64,000 nucleotides of DNA from Acanthosoma haemorrhoidale. Taxonomy: Eukaryota > Arthropoda > Insecta > Hemiptera > Acanthosomatidae. Position 1 is the first letter of the stretch, and the number at the start of each line of letters is the position of its first letter. Shown here one piece after another: positions 36,540 to 45,847 of this stretch. Position numbers and translations under genes: made by a program. The stretch is taken from positions 85,049,474 through 85,113,473 of the forward strand of contig OV884011.1 of the NCBI GenBank assembly GCA_930367205.1, given 5' to 3'. The notes under the pieces were generated by a model, which worked only from the letters and a program-made list of their open reading frames with translations, had not been told where the DNA came from and did no database searches.

Positions 36540-37660
36540 TCTCACGTTCTCCCCTCTCCTCTGATGTTTGTCGTCGAATGGTCCTCCGGGCACTGCCGCT
36601 TCTCCAGCCCATTCGGTTTCCTGGATCTTCCTTCCCTCTCTTCTTCTGTCTCGGAAGTTTCCGAGGTCTCTGACGCTTCGGGCTGCGGCTTCTTCTTCCT
36701 CCGCATACTCTGAGCGTTTATCTCCATCGGTTCAGGTATGTTCCCGTCTCTGCGTTGGCTCATATACGGGCACTGCCTGGCTACATGCCCTTCCGTACCA
36801 CATTCAAAGCAGTGCGTGGGCACTCTGCTACCAAATGTCCTGCCTTCCCGCACTCATAGCACTTTCTGTCGTCTCGCCTTCTGGAGCGCCCCACATTTCC
36901 TCGGCTCCTTTCTCCCGTAGTTAATCTTTCTCTTCCACCCTACTCCGCCTCCTTCTTCTTCCATGCGATGGGCGTGGTTTTGGGCCTTCTATACGACACT
37001 CTTCTCCAGCCCGTTTCTTCCTCACCGACTGTGGTGTCTTCCTCTCTGGTGTCCGCACTGGTGTCCACCATTTCTTGGGCACATTCCAGAAATGTGCGTT
37101 CTCTCGGTAACCCCTCCTTTCTTCCGGTTTCCTTCGCTAGCTGTAATTTAAGGATAGTTGATAAGAATGCTATCCTGGCTTCTACTTCCGCCTCACTTAC
37201 TGTCTCCCGCATCTTCTCCGTGATATTGTTGTATCTCACCAGCATCGTTCCTGCGTACTGCCCGTTCGCCTGCTGGTGTCTCTTCGTTTCCCTGAAGAGT
37301 TCCGGACTCTTCCGAGGTCCATCTTCCCCCACTGAACGCTTTCTGCAGCCGCTCCTTCACTGCGTTCCACGAGGTCTCCTCGTCGGCCTGGATCATGTTC
37401 AGGGCACTCCGCTTCACTCTGCACACCAGAGCTGCGCCCTCAGCGATTCTGCGTCCCCTTCTGTTATCAGGTCCTCCGACCGTTTCCCCTCTATCCACGT
37501 AATCAGCCTGTCCCCCCCTTCAAGGAAGTAATTTAGTTCCCCGGTCTCGCCTGCGAATCATTCCTGAGCTGTAATCACCTGGATCTTCATCCACGGCAAT
37601 GTATTCGCGTGAGCCGCTGCCATGGTTGTTTGAGTAACTGCGGTATATCTGTTGCTGCAT
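36540..37660 (-). pseudogene. Gag of the Gypsy element with two CCHC zinc knuckles
   Basis: The capsid-like part includes SALNMIQADEETSWNAVKER and EARIAFLSTILKLQLAKE, followed by a hinge. Two zinc knuckles are CYECGKAGHLVAEC (about 36835) and CFECGTEGHVARQC (36780-36822), both with C-X2-C-X4-H-X4-C spacing. Frameshifts split the coding sequence into at least four frames. Long + strand frames over this interval are antisense shadows. Confidence 0.85.
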
Positions 37661-37783
37661 TAACCACCGCGGGTCGTAACACTCTCTCTGGCATTTTCTT
37701 GAGAGATAAAAAAAACGTGAAGCGAAAGAACGAAAAAAAATAAAGAAAAGAAAATTATTACTTTCCGCTCCGCCGTACTAGGT

Positions 37784-37801
37784 TCCCGGGTTTCGGCACC
37801 A
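37784..37801 (-). promoter_or_regulatory. Primer binding site complementary to tRNA-Phe
   Basis: The plus strand reads TCCCGGGTTTCGGCACCA, identical over 18 nt to the 3' end (with CCA) of eukaryotic tRNA-Phe(GAA) as I know it. On the minus strand this is TGGTGCCGAAACCCGGGA, just upstream of Gag, the position expected of the PBS. Confidence 0.8.
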
Positions 37802-38011
37802 GTTAATCGTCAGCGGTTAAGCTTAAAGAAATAATAGGAAAGAGGGAAACAAACTACACTCTCGAACCTCTGTAAAGAGCCTGATTTATTGTCTTTAGTA
37901 ATCCGACCTACATAGGATCATGGGTTGTTTACCTTCCATGATCGCATTAGTTTACAACATAAACTTGCCTCTGGCTTTAACTGTGAAATTACTGAGTATA
38001 ATGCCAGGTGA
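37802..38011 (-). mobile_element. Probable 5' LTR of the Gypsy element
   Basis: It directly abuts the primer binding site. On the minus strand AATAAA-type sequence occurs near 37890. The edges may be AGTTAA...TTAACT (37801-37982), as in insect Gypsy-group LTRs, but there is no second copy to prove it. Confidence 0.45.
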
Positions 38012-38026
38012 CTGTTCGGGGCGCCA
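38012..38026 (-). promoter_or_regulatory. Second primer binding site, tRNA-Lys-like with one inserted G
   Basis: CTGTTCGGGGCGCCA on the plus strand matches the tRNA-Lys(UUU) 3' end CTGTTCGGGCGCCA except for one extra G. It is followed by AGTTAAATAATC, a possible LTR edge. This suggests a different LTR element whose 5' end lies at 38027-38280. Confidence 0.55.
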
Positions 38027-38341
38027 GTTAAATAATCTTTGTAGAGGAGAGTATTTTAAAAGAAATGAAAGAAAAGCTTTATTATGAAGTACAACCAAAA
38101 CACTGGTGTATACAAATATTAAGCGTTATGTTACTACATACTAGGTCGGGTGTTTTGGGACGAGTGTCAGTGAACAAGTGTGGACTGGGACTAAAGCTGC
38201 GACACATATGTATAAGGGAAGGGTAGTTCCAGGAAGAGGGAGCTAGGCCTAGGAAGGATGCGGTCGCTTACTTTTCAATATTCATGCAATGAAAATAATA
38301 CGCACAAAGTAAAAAATCTCCCATGTTCGCAACAAACTTGA

Positions 38342-39700
38342 AGGAAAAATGAGATTGTTTAAAAAATATTACATTAATATAGGCCATTTACCTAATGAAG
38401 TTAAAAAGAAATTTAGAGACATTAAAAGTATTGAGAAAAGTATTTTCGAAATTTACGAAACTAAATCTCATTATAATGAACACCTTAACATATATTGACT
38501 GACTAATGATCCTACGAGAAGGTTTAGGTGCTAGAATCAGAACTAATGATGATTTCACTTTAGAACAAAAAAATGCGAAAATGACCGAATACGATTTACA
38601 AATAGCTACTTATTGTAAACGACACTTACAACCTGAATCAAACTCACTACTTATTTATATAAAATACAATACGCTGGAAGATATCGAACCATTCCTAAAA
38701 CGAGAAATTATGGAAAGGTAGTGATAAACCCCCAAAAACACGGACTATAAACTAAACAACAATTGAATTATAAAGGGAGCAACTTTGACCCTAACTATCA
38801 AAAACATTACGAAAGAAGAGGACAATTAGAGATAAGAGACAATTACCAACCAAACTATCATAGGGAACAATACTAACCAAGGCAAGGAAGATATTATGAA
38901 CAAAGACAAGAACTTCACGATAACCAACAAAACAAACATCAGATGATAAATAATTACCAACATCAACGAAACGACAATCCGCTGTATAACCAATCATGAA
39001 AACCCCACGAACAAAGAAAATATTTTTGTAATCAACAACGACCTAGACAAGAACAGCAAAGAGAAAATCAAACAGTATCTATGAGGACTGTGAGCAACAG
39101 TATACACTATACGCGAATTAAAAAAAAACAATTATCAGAAATTAATGACCATCTCGAACATTTTTTAGACTTAGGACCGAACAGTTTTGTATAATTTTCA
39201 ATAACACAATGAGTTTCAACATAGCAATAACTATCAGCAACGTTATGAACCCCGACAGAACTTTATAAATAATGAACAACGACTTAACTTTCAAAGACCT
39301 CAACAAACATCATTGCCATGACAACCCTTCAATCCACATTCACTAAACACCGTGTCAATGCGAACTGTTCGAAGTAACGAAGTGCATCACGTAGAAGACA
39401 AACCGCGCCCTCTAGGACATAAGAAAAAACAATGAAATAGAGAGTTAAAAACTTGGAGGACACACTTCAACATTTGTTAGGACTAAGCGAACCACAACGT
39501 GTCCCCCAAAATAAACTAAAACTAGTGAAAGAAATTCGTGTAATACATGAACATATAACGAAAGATAATAAAACAAAATCATCACATGACTTAACCTTTC
39601 TAGAACTTGACGATATGGAAACAGGAGAAGACATATACAGATTAATAGAAGCAACTCCTAATGACTCAGAAGAATACAACCAAATTTGACAAGATCTCAA
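38342..39700 (+). pseudogene. Gag-like retroelement remnant, + strand
   Basis: Starting at ATG 38349 a Lys-rich frame is followed after a frameshift by REGLGARIRTNDDFTLEQKN (38506-38721), then a stretch rich in Asn, Gln, Arg and Tyr (38770-39110), then HLEHFLDLGP, and finally 39453-39689 (LGLSEPQRVPQNKLKLVKEI). The basic N/Q-rich middle and the FLDLGP motif resemble C-termini of Gypsy/errantivirus-type Gag. At least five stops or shifts interrupt it. Element identity is inferred. Confidence 0.5.
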
Positions 39701-39852
39701 CCCAAAAGCCATGGAAGACAAAATTAGTGTAGTAGCTACACACATTCCAGACTGCATATTATATTATTATACAGGCTGTATGGCATGTGGTTTAAGCCAT
39801 GTGTTTAAACCACATCAATATCATCCAATTGGGGCACAAAGAACTGTTATCA

Positions 39853-40130
39853 TGTCGCGATATCGAGCACCAGTAACATCCACTGCTTGTCCAGCCTCAT
39901 TTGACACTCACGCAATGCTTCGATATTGACATTTGAACGGCTTGTTTTTGGACGACCAGTGTGTTTAGTGTCTCCGACTGATCCAGTCTCCCTAAAATTT
40001 TCAATTAATCTCTTCACAGTTGATGAAGTCAAAACACTATTCCGACCATAAATTTTATGAAATTTTCGAACCACTGCCACCAAACTTTCATTATTTTTGA
40101 GATAATGTTTGTTGTGGCCACCTCTTAATT
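39853..40130 (-). pseudogene. Mariner/Tc1-type transposase N-terminal HTH fragment
   Basis: The minus frame reads LKNNESLVAVVRKFHKIYG, SSTVKRLIENFRETGSVGD, then HTGRPKTSRSNVNIEALRE. This is the paired helix-turn-helix with the GRPKTSR linker (Pfam DUF4817-like) seen at the start of mariner-type transposases. No catalytic domain follows; the sequence ends after about 85 residues. Confidence 0.75.
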
Positions 40131-40193
40131 ACAAATAATTATAAGTCACTCTCTTCTCGATCAGATCATATCATATCTATCATTTTTTCCATA

Positions 40194-40600
40194 TGTTTAA
40201 TAAATAAAGATTATGACGTCAGTGAGAGTGGGAGGAGGGACTGAAGTAGTGGGGGAGCAGCCGTAGGTGGGGACTTACCCTACTGGCTGGCCTCCTATAT
40301 AAGCTTCGGCTTCAGACCAAATTAGCATTTCGAATCAGACCACCACTTGGAACCCTATTTCCTCTCTCTCTGCACTGGTGCCTGCTGCTCTACTAAAAAC
40401 CATGGACTTCTCATTCAACTACCTCTGCATCTCTCTATCCTAACCTCGCTATGTTTTAGTCCAGCGTCGTCAGACCCCACACTTTCCTAGTGGGAATCAC
40501 TGCCTTCGTCTCGCTAAAACGTCCTTAAATCTACACTCTGCAAGGAGTGTTGTTTAATAGTCGGAGGATTTGACAGTTTACAACCCTTCCTTTCTAGCAA
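40194..40600 (+). mobile_element. LTR promoter/R region related to LTR family B, + orientation
   Basis: CCTATATAAGC at about 40290 is followed by CTTCAGACC about 25 bp later, a TATA-plus-initiator core promoter. Downstream, TAACCTCGCTATGTTTTAGT, CCACACTTTCCTAGTGGGA and CGTCTCGCTAAAACG match the LTRs at 17360-18010 and 42008-43035. The outer edges were not found. Confidence 0.55.
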
Positions 40601-42007
40601 GGGGGTGTGCCATAAAATATATGGGGTTCAGCAGTCAAGGTGGTCCTTAGCCAGTGTTTTCAGACACGACCTAACTTATTCACAACCTAGTGCTAAAATA
40701 TGCCTACTAACGGCTGACAAAGGGTCATAAAGAAAAAACTTTGTTCTTAGGGGATATATACTAGCTCCAAGAGAACGGAATATAAGATTTGGGACGAGGC
40801 AGCACATCTACTTGGTTTTTGGGCTATGCCACCGTTAGAATAAGTGGCGTTTCTGGGTAATTCAAGTAAATATAAAACAGGACATATATATATCCATATT
40901 AAAGATACATCCTTTATATACTCCCTTACAGTTTGTGTATTTAGATACAGTTGTATATCAGATATGTTAGTGTATCGCTCATGCGGTCATGCGTTAAGTA
41001 TCTGTCCATTTAAATAAAAGCACTCAGTTGGCTTAATGTAGCAAGACAAGACATTTCCCATTCTGACACCGTAAAGATAATACACCCATCTTTTTTTTTT
41101 TTTTATATCACAACAGAACAAAACAAATGAAATAAAGAAAGTGAAAATTAAATATCGTTGATAATGAAGATCTTAAGATAATCGGCAAAAAACTCGCATA
41201 TAGTACAACATTTTATGATGTTTAGCCATTATTAAGCAAAACTATTGTATTGCTTAAATGGTCGTTTGTATTCCATAAGTAGCTCTCTGTGCCAACCCAC
41301 TAAAGAGGAAACACCCACTCAACTGTTGGTTAGTTTCTGACATTTTACTGAAATTGGTCGGTCAGCTAGAAAAAAACAATCCAACAACGGTCAACCTGAC
41401 TATTTGACCTATTTAATTCAGTCCTAGTTGACCTCTTTAGACTTTTTCAAGTGTTAAAAAGTATGGCAGCATAAAGTTGTGAAGTTAAGAGGATATATAT
41501 TTTACATGTCTCGTATATCATATAGCGTTTTTCGGTAATTTAAAATTGAACTATATAGGCATTATTAGTCGCTGTAGTTTATATAGACTGATATATAAAC
41601 ATGTGAGCTGACTTGTAGATGTAGTGCCTCGTTGAAAGTAGAAAGTTAAATATTATAGTCATGAACATTTAACTGGTAAATACAATCAATGCTAACATAT
41701 ACAACTGACTATACAAACCAATCAACTTAGAAAACAAACTGGTGAATATGAAGATAATGTCCGACACCTTGCAGTCTATAGTTTTAAGAAGTGAGTTAAG
41801 TTAAAAACATACTAGTGCTCCGAGAAGCTACCACAGTGTCTTAGTTCATTTATTTAAGCTTTCAATACGTTTTTAAATATTGAAAGGCCTTTAATTGTGT
41901 CATTAAGAACATGAAGCTATGTAATTTAAAGTTATTAAACACTTGTTTTTCTCAATATTATACATTGTTTACTGAAATATGCACAATAAAATAAATCCAA
42001 TAGCTTG
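40601..42007. other. Intergenic, no gene recognised
   Basis: This is AT-rich sequence with a poly(T) tract near 41095. The first part may still be retroelement-derived. No domain-bearing frame was seen. Confidence 0.45.
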
Positions 42008-43035
42008 TGTCGGGTAGGGGGCTAGCGCCACCGCCCGGTAGGCGTCAAAAAAGAGATGAAATGGGCAAACCTGTGGTCATTGACCTTTGTTGGCGGCCTA
42101 GTCGGCGGGCAGCTTTATTCGTATTTTTGGTAATTGATCTGACTCCATAAGATCTTAGAAGGTGTACTCCCAGACAGTGTTCAGGAGAAGAGGAATAGGG
42201 TGCGTATTATAGTTAGTTTATTGTTTATTTATAGGTTTTGAACTGACCCCTAATTACACTTGGTATCTGAGAGTAGGGGAAATTCGTTCGGATCCCAATG
42301 GGGAGTGTGAAGTTTTTGAAGAGAGAGACAGACTGGATCGCTGAGGGTACGCTACTAGGTACATTTTGTAGGGCCTCAGAGTCTTTTCCATGGAAAGGAT
42401 CCCTTCCAAGAATGTGCTAGTTTTAGCGAGACCAAGAGAGAGAATCCCACTAGGAAGGTGTGGGGTCTGACAACGCCGGACTAAAACATAGCAAGGTTAG
42501 GAAAGAGAGGTGTAGAGGAAGTTAAATAAGAAAGTCATGGTTTGAGTAGAGCAGCAAGCGCCAGTACATAGGGAGAGAGTAGTGTTCGCTTCAAGTTCCG
42601 GGCTCCGACTGAATTTTTTTTTTTTATTTCTAAACCCCTTTATTAATAAAATTTTAAACAATTTACAATGCAATTACAAAGTTCTATTTAACAATTTCTC
42701 CTCTTAGTGCGATGCGCTGATGCATTCGAAGGAGGTTGGGTTACATAACAATATCAGGTTGACGCTAAAATTACAATGCAATGTACAAATACTAGGTGAT
42801 GGGGCTCACCAATCAACCGACTGAATGAAAAAAAGCTCAGAATTCGGCCTTATATAGGCAGGCAGATGCCGGGCTATGCCGGTCCCCTAGAGAGCTCCAA
42901 CCGAGTCGTGAACTACCCCCCCCCCCTCTCTAAACTAACACCTAAGGACTTATTATTAAAATATGGAAACGTAGGCGGGTATTTTCTTGTCCAAGAAGAG
43001 GGGAACTTCTTTGTGGAGTAGAAGTTGACACAACA
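42008..43035 (-). mobile_element. Solo LTR, family B, minus orientation, target duplication GCTTG
   Basis: The plus strand starts TGTCGGGTAGGGGG and ends GAAGTTGACACAACA. GCTTG flanks it at 42003-42007 and 43036-43040. On the minus strand TATATAAGG (about 42852) is followed by TTCAGTCGG about 30 bp later, so the promoter architecture is intact. It shares its R/U5 part with the elements at 17360 and 40194 but has a different 5' terminus from family A. Confidence 0.85.
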
Positions 43036-44400
43036 GCTTGTACAAACGGTATTAACAGCATTACTTTGCTACTTAACGGCCTTGTTACTTTTGCACTGAA
43101 AGGGGCCGTAAGAACTTGGCTTGTCGCTTGATGGGATCAGTTATTAACACTTTGAGTTGAAGGAGGTTATGAGGGCCACCTCACCTTAGTCCACCGTCGC
43201 TCTGCCATGTCAGGGATGAGATGTAGAAGAGAATTGCATAGACATTGGGAGGCAGAAATGGAAATTGTGGTATTGAGAGGTCTTTGATGATAGGGATGTT
43301 AAGATCAGAGTGTTAGGTAGGGTTGTTGATCAAGAAGGGAGTATTGGCTGTATTGAGGAGGAGTCCGTAAGGATTGCATACGAAGAGTATTATAAGTAGG
43401 GCTTGGCACATCCCCTGACTTCTATTCGGTAGGACCAGGCAGGGTGATATAGTTGCATAGACCATTATCTTGTTTCTAATAGTTAATTTAGAAACGCCAT
43501 AAATAGGAGAACAAAATGATTTTAAGTTTTAAGCCTTAACAGACGAAAACGTCAGGAGTTTGTAATTATTTTTTAAAATAAAAGGTCAATCACGAATCAG
43601 CACAATCTATAAAAAAAAAAAAAAATAAATAAGAAAATTTCACAGACACTAAGTGATTACAGTCTTCTTGGAAAGTATGTTTTTTCCAAGAAGGAAAATC
43701 TGACAGCCACAATAATATTTGCATTAATAAGCAATAGCGATAATATAGCGATTTACATTAATTTCATTCTAGGCAACAGCAATAAAAATGAAATTAAATG
43801 AGGTTTAGTCCCTTAAGATTATTACCACAAGAAGCTGAACCATTGAATCGTTGTCCATTTTAGTTTTAACATGCTAAATTGACTAATTATTATTAAAAAT
43901 CGCAATCATTTCTTTTATACTCAATCCATTGATTTTACAACTCCAGTTTTGTAGCTAAATTGGATTCATTGCATAATTATGTAGATCAAATTCTGGAGGT
44001 TTCTAATTAGAATCAAACCATATCATTGTAACACATCGTAACCACGGAAGTGCTATTTTTGTGACTGTCCAAAATGGTGGATGTTGAAAAGGTGGGTTTT
44101 ACATAAAATAAGTGAATTTTTCGGGAATATCTTACCTCTGTTTCACTTTATGACACAGATAGTCATATAACAAATTAAATTATAGGGTATTACCAAAAAT
44201 TTATCTTCTTATCGTTTGTTTGTAACGAAAACATTATCAGAAAATCAGATACCACACCTTTCATATGATATGTTCAAGGGTTATATATACAAGTAAAGCA
44301 AACTATGAAAAAAAAAATTTGTAAAATATTCTATAGTTAAATTTTTTATCATAAAATTAGCCAGAAAAAAGATATGTTCGAAAAAATAGAATGAATGTAT
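43036..44400. other. Intergenic with dispersed-repeat sequence at its left end
   Basis: 43370-43470 resembles the repeat at 19182-19440 (GGGCTTGGCACATCCCCTGAC, AGACCATTATCTTG). The remainder is AT-rich and shows nothing recognisable. Confidence 0.45.
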
Positions 44401-44408
44401 GTAATATA

Positions 44409-44518
44409 CACAGATGGTCTGAAAAGTTTCCGACCTCAACATGAAGATGGTAATAAAATAAATAAAAGCTAATGAAATAAAAGCTTTGTTAGGTCGGAAA
44501 CTTTTCAGACCACCCTCG
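44409..44518. mobile_element. 110-bp mariner-type MITE
   Basis: The inner terminal repeats GGTCTGAAAAGTTTCCGACCT and its complement are perfect over about 20 bp. The right outer end reads CGAGGGTGGTCTG inward from TA, a typical mariner terminus; the left outer end is CACAGATGGTCTG. TA flanks both sides. There is no coding capacity. Confidence 0.8.
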
Positions 44519-44930
44519 TATATATTATTACATGAACCCCTTTTGTCTACCCTTATTTTATTTTTCTAAAATTTAATTTTATGATTGTAATTAACTTTTG
44601 TTAATTACTTAACTAATAACTTGCTCGTACGTCTAGGAATATGTCCCCTCGAGCAAAGAGTTGATTTGTATGTACTTTTAGTCAGGGATAATTATTAGAC
44701 AAGAAGATGGAATAATAATATTCAATGATAAATAAGAAATTGTGGAAAGCTTTATCAAGAACTGCATTAATTATACTATTTATTATTAGAAATTTGAAAT
44801 TGACTTTAAATGAATTTGAAATGAATTGCAATATATAAGAGTAAACTAATATTATAGATGAAAATCATCAATCTTACTCAACTAGTTTAAAATCACAAAT
44901 TGAAAATCCCCATAAAATCTTCTTTGGATA

Positions 44931-45390
44931 TTACGTTGAATATTCTCGAGAATATATTGTGCGCTTACTCATATAGGAAGTCTTGAACAGCGGAGGTTGT
45001 CTCTTGAAAGCTTCCTCTGGTATTGCAGATGAAGAGTAGAAAGACCGTGACTGAAGACAGGCAGGCCACCACATAAGACCAAGACCTCCTGTCATAATTA
45101 CCCTCGTTTCTCCAATGATTTCGCCCATTCTTCTCCAATTTCATTGGTGGTTTTTTCTACCTCCATATAGCGGCGTTGAAAAATAGTTAAGTTGACTTGG
45201 TAGCTGCTGCCATCTGATATGAGAATAAGACATAGTATTGACCGACTTAATACTGACCTAAATACTGATGTCATTTTTCCGGTACCTGCTCTCAACTCTT
45301 GTCGGAAAGACGGGGCATAAATACCACTTTTAACAGTTCTAATTGACTCACTCGAACATGAAATAAATCTCACTTCCCCATGATTTTACT
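44931..45390 (-). other. Open minus-strand region of unknown nature upstream of IDGF copy 3
   Basis: Two overlapping frames are open (45098-45373 and 44931-45128), and a third across 44965-45115 reads RRSWSYVVACLSSVTVFLLF, a likely membrane segment, and meets a GTAAGC donor-like site. I do not recognise a family. It may be an exon of an unrelated minus-strand gene or chance. Confidence 0.2.
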
Positions 45391-45691
45391 ATTCTTAAAC
45401 TTAACTTCTTCTTGAACCTCACTTCACATATTTCATTCAACGAACGTGTTGAATATTTTTATATAATTAACATAATTGATAAATGAAGATAAGATAATTT
45501 GAAGATTATTATTATGTGATGCTTTTTAATTGTTTCTCGGCTATTTTATGTTTACAATTCGATTTAAAACATACCATACCATAATAAAATACATATAATA
45601 TGTAAATTGATATAATAATAGTAAGACTGTGGACTGATAAATGCGATGAACACCAACCATACAATTGGTAGTGGGCCTTGCAGTATTGCCA

Positions 45692-45753
45692 ACCTCCCTC
45701 CACTACGTTATATAAACCGTGAGCACAGCCTCTGAGGCTTCAGTCTACAAGAG
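45692..45753 (+). promoter_or_regulatory. Core promoter of IDGF copy 3 (TATA + arthropod initiator)
   Basis: TATATAA at 45709-45715 and TCAGT at 45740-45744 have the same spacing as in copy 1. The shared block runs from TTGCCAACCTCCCTCCACTA to the ATG with only about three substitutions, then similarity falls off abruptly upstream. Confidence 0.75.
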
Positions 45754-45847
45754 ATGCGCTTCTTGTTCTTGTTTCTGTTCGCCATCGCTCCGACCTTCGG
45801 GGCCAGGGTTATCTGCTACTGGAACGGCAAATCCTTCTGGAGGGAAG
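45754..45847 (+). CDS. Idgf: IDGF copy 3 exon 1 (signal peptide)
   Basis: This exon is 92/94 identical to exon 1 of copy 1; one of the two changes turns Val to Ile in the signal peptide. The donor is GTAAGG. Confidence 0.9.

Larger units (their letters stand above)
34370..37801 (-). mobile_element. Ty3/Gypsy LTR retrotransposon, 3'-truncated, minus strand
   Basis: In minus-strand order it contains a primer binding site, Gag with two CCHC knuckles, an aspartic protease and the first half of reverse transcriptase, with the rest of RT, RNase H and integrase missing. Frameshifts and stops occur throughout Gag. The RT is interrupted by the solo LTR at 34672-35681. The RT reading frame loses similarity at about 34370, which I take as the truncation point. 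The element is plainly non-functional. Confidence 0.85.

Noticed and set aside
36968..37531. Long + strand reading frame of 187 codons
   Set aside because: It is antisense to the minus-strand Gag with clear zinc knuckles; Ser/Leu/Pro-rich composition is typical of such a shadow.
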